Source of the DNA: Bacillus sp. FJAT-52991
GTDB lineage: Bacteria; Bacillota; Bacilli; Bacillales; Domibacillaceae
Reading direction: 5' to 3'
NCBI RefSeq assembly: GCF_037201805.1
Contig: NZ_CP147404.1
Coordinates: 3,454,501 to 3,518,500 of the forward strand
DNA length: 64,000 nt
The position numbers and the translations under genes were made by a program. Positions 34,711-42,723 of the stretch are shown here, piece after piece (the stretch's first letter is position 1; the number at the start of each line of letters is the position of its first letter). The notes beneath the pieces were generated by a model. It made no database searches and had not been told where the DNA came from. It saw only the letters and a program-made list of their open reading frames with translations.

Positions 34711-35931
34711 ATGCAACATGTAGTCGCTCTTGATGTGAGTATGGGGAAAAGTACGATGGTGATTTATAACCAATATCGTCAATGTGAATTTGAAGGAGAA
34801 ATTCTTCATACCAAACCCTCATTTGAAGCTTTGAACGAAAAACTCCAAACATTAACAAAACAGGATGGACAAGCACCAGAGATTGTATTTGAAGCGACAG
34901 GTGTTTATTCCGCATCATTAGAACGCTTTTTCCAAACAGAAGGTTATATCTACCATCGAGTGAACCCTCTTGAAGCGAATCTTCAAATGGCATCGATGCG
35001 TCGACAAAAAACAGACAAAAGCGATGCACATGAACTGGCAAAATCACATTTTAAAGTAGAGCGTACAGCTACTTATCAAGAAGAAGGCTATTATAAACAA
35101 ATGCGATCACTCACACGTTATTATGATGAACTAGATCGTGAAATCACTCATCTTTTCAGTCGCCTGCATGCCATTCTACAACTCAGTTTTCCAGAATTAG
35201 AAATCATATTTTCAACACGCTCGGCCCTTTTTCTCAATATTGTGCAGCTCTATCCGCATCCAGATGAGGTACTCACTTGTTCCAAAACCATCATTCGTAA
35301 TCGGCTAAAAGCAAATACAAGGAAGAATCTATCTCTTTCGCGAGCAGAAGCGAAAGGACTCGCTTTACTAGAAGCTGCGAAAGATTCGTATCCAGCCATT
35401 TCAAAAGAGGATGTGCGTTGTGAACAAGTACGTGACTATGCGAAAAGGATCTCTGATTTAAAAGAAAAGAAAGAAGGGCTTGTGAAACAAATGGTCGAGC
35501 TCTCAAAGGAAAGAACCGAATACAACGTACTGATTTCATTTCCCGGTATCGGAGAAGCGACAGCTGTTCGTCTGATTGGAGAGCTTGGGGATATTCGCCG
35601 TTTCAAGAACCACAAGCAGTTAAATGCCTATGTTGGTATTGATGTGATGCGTTATCAATCAGGAAATACCTATTACAAAGATAAGATCAATAAACGAGGA
35701 AACAACAAGCTACGAAAAATCTTGTTTTATATGGTTCAGACCATGATTACATTACGTCGATTCGGTGGAAATCATTTGGTGGATTACTATGACAAATTAA
35801 AAACGCAACCTCAAGGAAAGCCCCATAAAGTTGCGTCGATTGCCTGTGTGAACAAGTTTTTGAAAGTGGCATTTCACCTGATCACACACCATATCACTTA
35901 TGACTACGAAACAGCCTCAACCTGTTCGTAA
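34711..35931 (+). CDS. IS110-family transposase (DEDD recombinase)
   Basis: The 406-residue protein has an N-terminal RuvC-like DEDD domain (VVALDVSMGKSTMVIY, IVFEATGVYSASLERFF, DKSDAHELAK), a central coiled region, and the Transposase_20 domain (SFPGIGEATAVRLIGELGDI, NAYVGIDVMRYQSGN, NKRGNNKLRKILF). It would excise and insert the element guided by a bridge RNA. The frame is intact, so the element may be active. The ATG at 34711 is 8 bp from AAGGAG; the ATG two codons earlier is too close. Confidence 0.92.
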   Translation: MQHVVALDVSMGKSTMVIYNQYRQCEFEGEILHTKPSFEALNEKLQTLTKQDGQAPEIVFEATGVYSASLERFFQTEGYIYHRVNPLEANLQMASMRRQKTDKSDAHELAKSHFKVERTATYQEEGYYKQMRSLTRYYDELDREITHLFSRLHAILQLSFPELEIIFSTRSALFLNIVQLYPHPDEVLTCSKTIIRNRLKANTRKNLSLSRAEAKGLALLEAAKDSYPAISKEDVRCEQVRDYAKRISDLKEKKEGLVKQMVELSKERTEYNVLISFPGIGEATAVRLIGELGDIRRFKNHKQLNAYVGIDVMRYQSGNTYYKDKINKRGNNKLRKILFYMVQTMITLRRFGGNHLVDYYDKLKTQPQGKPHKVASIACVNKFLKVAFHLITHHITYDYETASTCS

Positions 35932-36005
35932 TTGGTTAGTCCTACTATAACATATTTGACCTTTCGAAAAAAACGAAATTTCGTTAGGTCTTTTTGGTAT
36001 GCGCA

Positions 36006-36051
36006 AATTTGTTTCTGTAGGAAGGGGTACCCCTTCCTACAGAAACAAATT
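36006..36051. repeat. Perfect 46-bp palindrome beside the IS110 right end
   Basis: The sequence AATTTGTTTCTGTAGGAAG-GGGT and its exact complement are joined without a loop (23-bp arms, centre GGTACC). Downstream, AAATTCATCTAA occurs twice (36047 and 36068). The sequence 35932-36248 holds no gene: only the IS right end, this palindrome and the two hairpins listed next. Confidence 0.9.
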
Positions 36052-36098
36052 CATCTAACTAAATAAAATTCATCTAAAACTACTTGACTAGAGGTAAG

Positions 36099-36137
36099 AA
36101 AGGAGCCGTCTCATAAGTAGTTGAGACGGCTCCTTTT
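36099..36137. terminator. Bidirectional terminator
   Basis: AAAGGAGCCGTCTCA and TGAGACGGCTCCTTT form a perfect 15-bp stem with an 8-base loop. TTTTCTG follows on the plus strand and a short U-rich tail on the minus strand. It can end dat transcripts and any read-through from the IS element. Confidence 0.85.
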
Positions 36138-36205
36138 CTGCACCGAAAGCGAAGCGACAGGTGCAAAAAAACTAATTGAATGACATTTTCAAATAAGAAG
36201 TATCG

Positions 36206-36236
36206 TCCCAAAAGTTTGCGACGCAGACTTTTGGGA
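36206..36236 (-). terminator. Hairpin downstream of dat
   Basis: TCCCAAAAGT and ACTTTTGGGA form a perfect 10-bp stem with an 11-base loop, 13 bp after the dat stop. It has no U-tract, so it may stabilise the mRNA 3' end rather than terminate. Confidence 0.5.
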
Positions 36237-36248
36237 TATCCCCTTTTG

Positions 36249-37088
36249 TCATTTCGTTTTTTCTTGTAGCTGGGCGAATAGTTTTTTTGATATCCCTCCC
36301 GGTTGCCCGTTGCCAATCAGACAGTTATTGGCAACGGTAACCGCTAATACTTCACAGTTCGTGCTTGTTAAAAAGGCCTCATCTGCCGCAAATAATTCTT
36401 CCGGCGAAAAAGATTTCTCAATAAATGGAATCGATAGTTGTTCAGCAATCGCTTTGACCGCGATACGAGTAATTCCAGGTAAAATATAGTTCGTTAGTGG
36501 CGCTGTTTGGATGCTTCCATCTTTGACGATAAAAAAGTTAGAACTAGACCCTTCTGTGATGAATCCGTCACGAACAAGAACCGCTTCAAAGCAATTTTGC
36601 TCATACGCTTCTTGTTTCGCCAAAACATTCGGCAATAAATTCAACGATTTAATATAGCAGTTTTTCCAACGTTCATCTTCTAACAGCAGAACTTTGACTC
36701 CTTGTTGACGCACTGCCTCCGAGATTGGTCGAGAAGGCTTCACCGTCATGGAAATCGAAGCTGGACACTGCGGAAATAGATGATTTCTTGGCGCCACGCC
36801 TCTTGTCACCTGTATATACAAACTCGCATCCTCTAGCCCGCTTTTCTCGACCAATTCGAGCATCGCCTTCTCCAACTCTGCTAATTCGCTACCAATCGCA
36901 AGCTTAATCACTTTCGCACTGGCATATAACCTCTCCAAATGCTCCTTCATCATAAAAGGCTTCTTGTTGTAGAAACGAATCACTTCATATACCCCATCAC
37001 CAAATTGATGACCGCGTTCATCAATCGGGATCACCGGCTCTTTCACTTCCACGATCTTTCCATTAAAGTAAGCTAACGTCACCCTCAT
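36249..37088 (-). CDS. dat: D-amino acid aminotransferase
   Basis: The 279-residue fold-type IV PLP enzyme has the PLP lysine in NCYIKSLNLLPNVLAKQEA, the D-amino acid-specific motif QVTRGVAPRNHLFP (the carboxylate trap R..H), and ITEGSSSNFF with LPGITR for phosphate binding. It interconverts D-alanine and D-glutamate using 2-oxo acids and supplies D-glutamate for peptidoglycan. Its length matches Bacillus Dat (about 280). The ATG has GGGGATGAGGG upstream. It is monocistronic. Branched-chain or ADC lyase activity is a less likely alternative. Confidence 0.9.
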   Translation of the reverse strand: MRVTLAYFNGKIVEVKEPVIPIDERGHQFGDGVYEVIRFYNKKPFMMKEHLERLYASAKVIKLAIGSELAELEKAMLELVEKSGLEDASLYIQVTRGVAPRNHLFPQCPASISMTVKPSRPISEAVRQQGVKVLLLEDERWKNCYIKSLNLLPNVLAKQEAYEQNCFEAVLVRDGFITEGSSSNFFIVKDGSIQTAPLTNYILPGITRIAVKAIAEQLSIPFIEKSFSPEELFAADEAFLTSTNCEVLAVTVANNCLIGNGQPGGISKKLFAQLQEKTK

Positions 37089-37155
37089 CCCCTTTCCAAA
37101 CCTACTGCCTATTGTATGATCAAATGTAGTGCGTCATCACCATTACAGTTTTTTG

Positions 37156-37198
37156 TAAAAAAAGAACCCTGGATTCATCTCCAGAGCTCTCCAATCCA
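37156..37198 (-). terminator. Terminator of the ZIP transporter gene
   Basis: Minus-strand CTGGA/TCCAG and the outer TGGATT/AATCCA pair precede GGTTCTTTTTTT. The stem is short but the U-tract is good, and it lies directly after the ZIP stop codon. Confidence 0.65.
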
Positions 37199-37199
37199 T

Positions 37200-38015
37200 C
37201 TATCCAAGTGCCACATCTAAAATCATCATCACAGTGAAGCCACACATAACGCCCATTGTGGCAAAGTCAGTGCTTCCAGAAGATTGAGACTGCGGAATGA
37301 GCTGTTCAACAACGACAAAGATCATCGCTCCAGCGGCAAAGGCGAGCGCATAAGGTAAAATCGGTTGAACAGCAAGCACAGCTACTGCTCCTATCACAGC
37401 CGCAACCGGTTCTACAATGGCTGATAATTGCCCATAGTTAAAAGCTTTTATACGAGACATTCCTTCTCCACGCAATGGCACTGAAAGAGCGGCTCCTTCT
37501 GGCATATTTTGAATGCCAATCCCGATCGCAAGTCCAATCGCACCAATCACTGAAGCATCAGAAAGACCTAAAGAGGCCGCGCCGAAAGCGACACCGATCG
37601 CTAAACCTTCAGGAATATTATGAAGCGTAATTGCTAAAAACAATAACGTCGACTTGTTTAACTTTGTTTTAGGACCTTCCGCTTCATGTTCAGCTAAACC
37701 AATATCAAGGTGAGGCACAACCACATCTAGCAGACGAATGAATAAGCCTCCTGCTAAAAACCCAATTGCTGGCGGAAGCCATGGGATTTGCCCATTTTGC
37801 TCACTGAAATCAATAGCCGGAGCCAAAAGCGACCAGAAAGACGCAGCAATCATCACTCCCGCCGCAAAGCCAAACATCGTATTCATCGCATTTTGATTCA
37901 TTTGACGAAAGAAAAAAACAAGCGATGCCCCAAGCGCCGTCAAGCCCCACGTCATTAACCCACCAAACAGCGCCTGAATGGCTGGGCTTAACTGAGAAAA
38001 CCATTCCATAAACAT
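37200..38015 (-). CDS. ZIP family divalent metal transporter (ZupT-like)
   Basis: The 271-residue membrane protein has eight predicted segments. TM4 carries HNIPEGLAIGVAFG and TM5 carries GIQNMPEGAALSVPL, the paired metal-binding motifs of GufA/ZupT-type ZIPs. A histidine/acid-rich loop (VVPHLDIGLAEHEAEGPK) joins TM3 and TM4. It imports zinc or other divalent cations. The ATG at 38015 follows GAAGGGAT; a TTG eight codons earlier is possible. It is monocistronic. Confidence 0.9.
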   Translation of the reverse strand: MFMEWFSQLSPAIQALFGGLMTWGLTALGASLVFFFRQMNQNAMNTMFGFAAGVMIAASFWSLLAPAIDFSEQNGQIPWLPPAIGFLAGGLFIRLLDVVVPHLDIGLAEHEAEGPKTKLNKSTLLFLAITLHNIPEGLAIGVAFGAASLGLSDASVIGAIGLAIGIGIQNMPEGAALSVPLRGEGMSRIKAFNYGQLSAIVEPVAAVIGAVAVLAVQPILPYALAFAAGAMIFVVVEQLIPQSQSSGSTDFATMGVMCGFTVMMILDVALG

Positions 38016-38079
38016 ATGTGTACCGATCCCTTCTGGCAAGCTATTTTTCTTTTATTTTGCATCAAGGAAACTTTTATTG

Positions 38080-38208
38080 TCAATGTGAAGCTTGCCTATT
38101 GATCTTCATTTCATACATTTTATGATGATTTGAAACAATGTAGTCCATATGTCCAAGATCAGCCAGTGCTTTTGCAATATGACTATTTAATATTCCATAT
38201 TTTTTCAC
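38080..38208 (-). pseudogene. rbsD: Truncated rbsD (D-ribose pyranase), N-terminal remnant
   Basis: A GTG whose G is shared with the rbsK TAG stop opens a 42-codon frame. The first residues (KKYGILNSHIAKALADLGH) match the start of RbsD closely, then similarity ends after about residue 25 and the rest (NHHKMYEMKINRQASH) is unrelated. Full RbsD has about 130 residues and holds its active site in the missing part. The usual downstream rbsACB transporter genes are also absent, so a deletion removed the 3' part of the operon. Confidence 0.8.
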
Positions 38209-39086
38209 TATAACGCTTCCTCTACTTCCTGTCTCGATGGCATCCCGCCTTGAGCACCAAATTTCGTCACAGATAAAGAAGCCGCTCGGTTCGCAAAACG
38301 AATGCTTTCTTCAAAGCTTTTCCCTTCCGCAAGAGCCACAGCAAACGCCGCATTAAAGGTATCGCCTGCCCCTGTTGTATCGACGACATCTACTGTATAA
38401 GAAGGAATAAGCACTTCTTGTTCACCGTTAAAATAACGCACCCCATGCTTTCCTTCTGTAATAAACACTTTATTTGGATATTTACTTAAAGCCTCACTGG
38501 CACTCAGATCCGAGAACAAAATCGTGGCCTCATGCTCATTCGGTGTTAAATAGGACGCTTTCTCAATCACTTCTGCACTCAATGGACGCGCCGGAGCAGG
38601 GTTTAATAGAAGCGGTACATTTACCTCTTGGCAAAGAGACGCGGCATACTCCACTGTCTCCACAGGAATCTCCTGCTGAATCATCACCATATCTGCTGAA
38701 GCCGTTAAGTCGCGTGCTTTTTCAACATAGTCTGGTGTCACATAATTATTGGCACCTTTTACCACGACAATACTGTTGTCACCTTCTGCCAAAATAATAT
38801 GCGCCGTGCCACTTTCCATATGTGTAATCGGTTCCACACAGTCGATAAGAACGCCGTTTTCTTTAAAGTTTTTCAAAATCACAGAGCCATAATGATCGTC
38901 TCCCACACAACCAATCATATAAACTTCTGCCCCAAGTCTAGCAGCGGCAACTGCCTGATTCGCTCCTTTACCGCCGGGTACTGTTTTAAAGGAATCCCCA
39001 AGCACCGTTTCTCCCGCTACCGGTCGCTTGGCAGATGTCACGACTAAATCCATAGAAGAACTGCCAATCACCACTATTTTAACCAT
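38208..39086 (-). CDS. rbsK: Ribokinase
   Basis: The 292-residue PfkB-family kinase has the two signature regions: VPGGKGANQAVAAARLGAEV (about 37-56) and DTTGAGDTFNAAFAVAL (about 245-261) with the catalytic Asp. It phosphorylates ribose to ribose-5-phosphate. The ATG at 39086 overlaps the rbsR stop by 8 bp (ATGGTTAA), so the two genes are coupled. The downstream rbsD is truncated and no ribose transporter is present in the window, so the pathway here is incomplete unless another uptake system exists. Confidence 0.92.
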   Translation of the reverse strand: MVKIVVIGSSSMDLVVTSAKRPVAGETVLGDSFKTVPGGKGANQAVAAARLGAEVYMIGCVGDDHYGSVILKNFKENGVLIDCVEPITHMESGTAHIILAEGDNSIVVVKGANNYVTPDYVEKARDLTASADMVMIQQEIPVETVEYAASLCQEVNVPLLLNPAPARPLSAEVIEKASYLTPNEHEATILFSDLSASEALSKYPNKVFITEGKHGVRYFNGEQEVLIPSYTVDVVDTTGAGDTFNAAFAVALAEGKSFEESIRFANRAASLSVTKFGAQGGMPSRQEVEEAL

Positions 39087-40068
39087 CGTCCTCAACCTTT
39101 CTTGTCGTTTGTCTTTCGATAAACTGAACAGGCAATTGAATATGCTGCTCACTAATTGTTTCTTTTTTAATTAGTTTCAATAATAGCTGGGCTGCTTGCT
39201 TTCCCATCTCGTAAACTGGCTGTTTAATCGTCGATAGTGAAGGAAACAGTAAGCTACTTAGAGGAATATCGTCAAAACCAATCAACTGTATATCATCGGG
39301 AATCGATTTACCAAGACGCAAAGCTTCATGAAGGATCGCTGCCGCTACTAAATCATTGCTGGCAATGATTCCATCCGTATCTGGGTAAAGATCAAACATC
39401 CCCTTTGCTCGCTTTTGAGCTTCTTGATAGGAGAAGGCATCCGTTTTCACAACAGAAAACTCCACGTCCGCCTGAGCTAATACGTCAAGTGCTCCTTGGA
39501 AACGATCTTGAGCGGGGCGAATATAAGTCGGGCCTTTTAAAATGGTAATTTTTTTGCTCCCTCTTCTAATCATTTCGTGCGCGGCGATTCGACCACCTTC
39601 TCTCCCGTCTGCATACACGGCATATTCCTCATCAGATGCACGATCTAAAAACACAGTAGGAATGGCTATATTCTCATAATTAATCTTACCTGCTGGGTTA
39701 GTGGCTGACACAATGCCCACTACTTGATTTTGTATAAACGTATGGATATAGGCTTGTTCTTTTTCTGGGTCCTCATCACTGTTTCCAAACAATAGCCGAA
39801 ACCCCTGCTTTTGCAACACATCTTCCACCCCACGTGCCAATTCTGAAAAAAAAGGATTCGTAATATCAGGAAGCAATAGACCAATGAGCCGTGATTCCCT
39901 TTTATATAATGACCTTGCCACTTCATTCGGGCTGTAATTTAATTTTTGAATAGCCGCCTCGACCATCTTTTTCGTGTCTTCATGCACATAACCTGTCTCA
40001 TTCAGCACACGAGAAACGGTGGCGACTGATACGCCCGCTTCTTTGGCGACATCTTTAATCGTTGCCAC
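39079..40068 (-). CDS. rbsR: LacI-family repressor of the ribose operon
   Basis: The 329-residue protein starts with a LacI helix-turn-helix (ATIKDVAKEAGVSVATVSRV) and hinge helix (SPNEVARSLYKRE), followed by a periplasmic-binding-like sugar domain (IGLLLPDITNPFFSELARGV, IASNDLVAAAILHEAL, IGFDDIPLSSL). It is the first gene before rbsK and represses the operon in the absence of ribose (family knowledge). A symmetric operator lies 18 bp upstream of the start, suggesting autoregulation. Confidence 0.9.
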   Translation of the reverse strand: MATIKDVAKEAGVSVATVSRVLNETGYVHEDTKKMVEAAIQKLNYSPNEVARSLYKRESRLIGLLLPDITNPFFSELARGVEDVLQKQGFRLLFGNSDEDPEKEQAYIHTFIQNQVVGIVSATNPAGKINYENIAIPTVFLDRASDEEYAVYADGREGGRIAAHEMIRRGSKKITILKGPTYIRPAQDRFQGALDVLAQADVEFSVVKTDAFSYQEAQKRAKGMFDLYPDTDGIIASNDLVAAAILHEALRLGKSIPDDIQLIGFDDIPLSSLLFPSLSTIKQPVYEMGKQAAQLLLKLIKKETISEQHIQLPVQFIERQTTRKVEDDG

Positions 40069-40086
40069 TTCTTGACCTCCTCTGAT

Positions 40087-40102
40087 ATGTAATCGTTTAC
40101 AT
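40087..40102 (-). promoter_or_regulatory. Probable RbsR (or CcpA) operator
   Basis: ATGTAA-TCGT-TTACAT is a 16-bp palindrome with the central CG typical of LacI-family operators. It sits just upstream of rbsR. The remaining 235 bp to the divergent CDF gene (40103-40337) show no gene or riboswitch that I recognise. Confidence 0.75.
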
Positions 40103-40337
40103 AAAATTTATCATACTTTTCTCCTGAGGACAATGTGCATTCTTTTTCCACCGACGAAAAAAATAGAATTGAAGAGCTCGACATTTTTCTGCTTTTTTTG
40201 TCCTTTTGACTACCGCAACTGACTTTCATAGGGCTACAAAGTTTCCCTACTGCCAATCTTGTTGCTCTAGACCCACATGATTTTCACCTGTTATCCTAAT
40301 AATAAACAGTGGACTTCAAAGCTGGAGGAATGAAAAA

Positions 40338-41222
40338 ATGGAAACATATGAAGATATAAAGAGAGGAGAAAAAGGGGCATGGATTAGCATTATCGCTTAT
40401 ATTTTTCTCTCGTTATTAAAGCTAACAGTCGGCTACATAGGAAGTTCTCAAGCGCTACAAGCGGATGGATTAAACAACTCAACGGACGTTGTTGCTTCCA
40501 TTGCGATTTTGATCGGGCTGAAAATTGCCCGCAAGCCGCCGGATGAAGATCATCGTTATGGGCATTTCCGCGCTGAAACGATCGCCTCATTAATTGCTGC
40601 CTTTATTATGATCGCCGTTGGATTTCAAGTCCTTATTGAAGCTGGCCGCTCCTTTTTTGATGACAACCAGCCTACTCCAGACATGCTAACAGCTTGGGTA
40701 GCGCTTTTTAGTGCTGTTTTCATGTTTATCATCTATTTCTATAATGCCAAACTAGCCAAAAGTATTAACAGTAAATCGCTAATGGCCGCGGCACAAGATA
40801 ACCGTTCAGATGCACTCGTCAGTATTGGAGCCTTCATCGGTATTATGGGTGCACAGCTAGGTATCGACTGGCTCGATGTGTTAGCTGCCTTCATCGTTGG
40901 ACTCATCATCATTAAAACTGCCTGGGACATTTTCACGGAAGCTTCTCATGCTCTGACCGATGGCTATGACCAAGAAGAGCTTGAAAATATTCGCCAAACG
41001 ATCCAACAAGTTGTTGGCGTTCAAAATGTCCGCAGCGTAAAAGCCCGTCTGCATGGGAATTTAACACTTGTCGATGTAGTTGTCTGTGTCAACCCTGCAC
41101 TCAACGTTACCGAAAGCCACAAAATAACAGAAAACATTGAAGCCATTCTCTTAAAAAAATATAAGATCCGCGATGCTATCATTCACATCGAACCAGCAGA
41201 CGACCACTTCCATCCGATTTAA
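40338..41222 (+). CDS. Cation diffusion facilitator (CDF) transporter
   Basis: The 294-residue protein has six membrane segments and the CDF metal sites: LQADGLNNSTDVVASIAILI in TM2 (the family pattern HxxxD is changed to an Asp/Asn pair here) and RSDALVSIGAFIG in TM5. The cytoplasmic C-terminal domain has LVDVVVCVNPAL and IIHIEPADDH. It exports divalent cations such as Mn, Fe or Zn in exchange for protons. The TM2 motif suggests the Mn/Fe-type branch, by analogy. GGAGG precedes the ATG. It is monocistronic. Confidence 0.9.
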   Translation: METYEDIKRGEKGAWISIIAYIFLSLLKLTVGYIGSSQALQADGLNNSTDVVASIAILIGLKIARKPPDEDHRYGHFRAETIASLIAAFIMIAVGFQVLIEAGRSFFDDNQPTPDMLTAWVALFSAVFMFIIYFYNAKLAKSINSKSLMAAAQDNRSDALVSIGAFIGIMGAQLGIDWLDVLAAFIVGLIIIKTAWDIFTEASHALTDGYDQEELENIRQTIQQVVGVQNVRSVKARLHGNLTLVDVVVCVNPALNVTESHKITENIEAILLKKYKIRDAIIHIEPADDHFHPI

Positions 41223-41225
41223 TAG

Positions 41226-41393
41226 AAAAGCGGAGACGACTGTTTAGACACGACAAGCAAATGTTCTGTCGCTAGAAAGACGACAGTCTTGCAAGCGACA
41301 GATTATTTGACTCGAGTGTCTAGGAGGCGTCGCTAGACAACGAAAAGCGAAAGGCGCTGTTTAGCGACGTATGAGCTGGAGCATTCCGCACAT
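41226..41393. repeat. Intergenic repeat element of Bacillaceae type
   Basis: The stretch between the CDF stop and the terminator contains AAAAGCGGAGACGACTG, two related TGTCTAG-type blocks (TCTGTCGCTAGAAAGACGAC, GTGTCTAGGAGGCGTCGC), AAAAGCGAAAGGCGC and TTTAGCGACGTATGAGCTGG. From memory such text recurs in many Bacillaceae intergenic regions. It has partial inverted symmetry and no coding frame. Only one copy is in this window, so the repeat status rests on recall. Confidence 0.55.
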
Positions 41394-41432
41394 AGCAAAA
41401 AGAACAGACGCAATCGCTCTGTTCTTTTTGCT
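41394..41432. terminator. Bidirectional terminator
   Basis: AGCAAAAAGAACAG and CTGTTCTTTTTGCT form a perfect 14-bp stem with an 11-base loop between the CDF gene and the convergent AAA ATPase gene. Confidence 0.9.
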
Positions 41433-41446
41433 ATTTATTACTATCG

Positions 41447-41481
41447 ATTTTTCGACAAAAATCGGGGAGTGACAGGCACCT
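41447..41481 (+). repeat. 35-bp dispersed repeat, copy 2
   Basis: ATTTTTCGACAAAA, 4 variable bases and GGGAGTGACAGGCACCT match the copy at 25499-25533. The copy abuts the AAA gene stop codon. In this copy CGATTTTT and AAAAATCG also form a hairpin. Confidence 0.8.
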
Positions 41482-42718
41482 AAATCTTTCTTCCGTATTT
41501 GCGCAAATATTGTTCAATATCGTTGTAGAGGCCGCTTTGGTTGGCATATTTGACGTAGTTTTTGGCTGTACGAAGCCATTCCAGTGTGGAAGGTTGCTGC
41601 GTTTTGAGGACGTTTAGTAAGTCCTCTGTACGAATTGGTCGTTCATTTCCTGTTGTCAAAATTTCCTCTAGTACACTTTCAGCAGCCAATTCGCAAACAT
41701 TTTCAATATCTGCGCCCGAGAAGAATTCCGTTTGAGCGGCTAGCTTAGCGACATCAATATTCTCCATATATCTTCCTTCAAGCTTTAATTGGAAGATTTG
41801 CTCTCTTGCTTCTGTATCTGGAGGGGCAACAAAGATTAAACGGTCGAATCGTCCTGGTCGTTTCAAGGCGTTATCTACATCCCAAGGCATATTCGTCGCG
41901 CCAATCACTAGCATTTGATCCGTACTCGTATCAATCCCTTCCATTTCTGCGAGAAATGTATCAATCACACCTCTCGTATTAGCTGAGGATTTCGCACGAC
42001 TGAACCCAATCGTATCGACCTCATCAAAAAACATAATACTTGGTTTTTGAAAGCGGGCTTTATCAAATATCGCTTTTAAATTTTGTTCGCTTACCCCGAT
42101 ATATGGATCGAGAATATCTGTGATATGTACCGGATAAAAATGAGCTTGGCATTCACCAGCAGTGGCGCGTGCAATAAAGGTTTTTCCGCAACCTGGAGGT
42201 CCATAAAGCAGTACACCTCCACCTGCTTTTTTGCGAAATTTAGCAAATAACCCTTTATTAAAAAACGGGCTGATAATTCGCAAATGGATCGTCTTTTTTA
42301 ATTCATCCAACCCTGCTACATCGGCAAATGTTACCTGACTGATTGGGGGCTTCTCTGACTTCTGTTCCCCACCACCATCAATGACTTTAAATTTAGCTGA
42401 ACGATCGATCCACTTTACTTTTTGTTCCGCTTCTTCAGAAGTAGAATGTTCCTCCTCATTCGGTAAAACCTCTATGATCGGAGGTGAAGCCGAATGACTT
42501 AGCTTTTCTTGCTGAAGCTGTGCGGTAGCGTTAGTTAACTCATGAATGATTTCTGCTCGCAAGGTTTCATCGGAACAATGAGCAACCCCTGCTGAAAAAG
42601 ACTGGACCGCTTCAAGCCAACGGCCTGTTTCTGCTAACTCTTTTCCCAGCCAATAATGAGTTTGCGCATCTTGTGGATTTTGTTGCACTAATTGCTGCAG
42701 CCACTTCACTTTATCCAT
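41480..42718 (-). CDS. TPR-AAA ATPase (FtsH/Cdc48-like AAA domain)
   Basis: The 412-residue protein has a TPR-like N terminus (about 1-70; QTHYWLGKELAETGRWLEAV), a charged linker (80-125) and a classical AAA domain. The latter has Walker A GPPGCGKT (173-180), Walker B IMFFDEVD (228-235), and the second region of homology with TNMPWDVDNALKRPGRFDR. No protease or membrane segment is attached. It probably remodels a protein, with the TPR part recruiting it. It forms an operon with a TPR-membrane protein (5-bp gap) and a small membrane protein, so these are likely partners. Function unknown. Confidence 0.8.
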   Translation of the reverse strand: MDKVKWLQQLVQQNPQDAQTHYWLGKELAETGRWLEAVQSFSAGVAHCSDETLRAEIIHELTNATAQLQQEKLSHSASPPIIEVLPNEEEHSTSEEAEQKVKWIDRSAKFKVIDGGGEQKSEKPPISQVTFADVAGLDELKKTIHLRIISPFFNKGLFAKFRKKAGGGVLLYGPPGCGKTFIARATAGECQAHFYPVHITDILDPYIGVSEQNLKAIFDKARFQKPSIMFFDEVDTIGFSRAKSSANTRGVIDTFLAEMEGIDTSTDQMLVIGATNMPWDVDNALKRPGRFDRLIFVAPPDTEAREQIFQLKLEGRYMENIDVAKLAAQTEFFSGADIENVCELAAESVLEEILTTGNERPIRTEDLLNVLKTQQPSTLEWLRTAKNYVKYANQSGLYNDIEQYLRKYGRKI

Positions 42719-42723
42719 ATAAT

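Larger units (their letters stand above)
34526..35990 (+). mobile_element. IS110-family insertion sequence
   Basis: A complete IS110-type transposase is flanked by about 180 bp of noncoding sequence on its 5' side and a short 3' region. As usual for this family no terminal inverted repeats or target duplications are visible, so the ends given are estimates: the left after the terminator at 34523, the right before the 46-bp palindrome at 36006. Confidence 0.75.

Noticed and set aside
40103..40337. Riboswitch upstream of the CDF transporter
   Set aside because: I compared it mentally with manganese, nickel/cobalt and cobalamin riboswitch landmarks and found no convincing match on either strand.
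41226..41393. Small RNA gene or riboswitch after the CDF gene
   Set aside because: It lies behind a gene and ahead of a terminator with no promoter seen; its text fits a dispersed intergenic repeat better.
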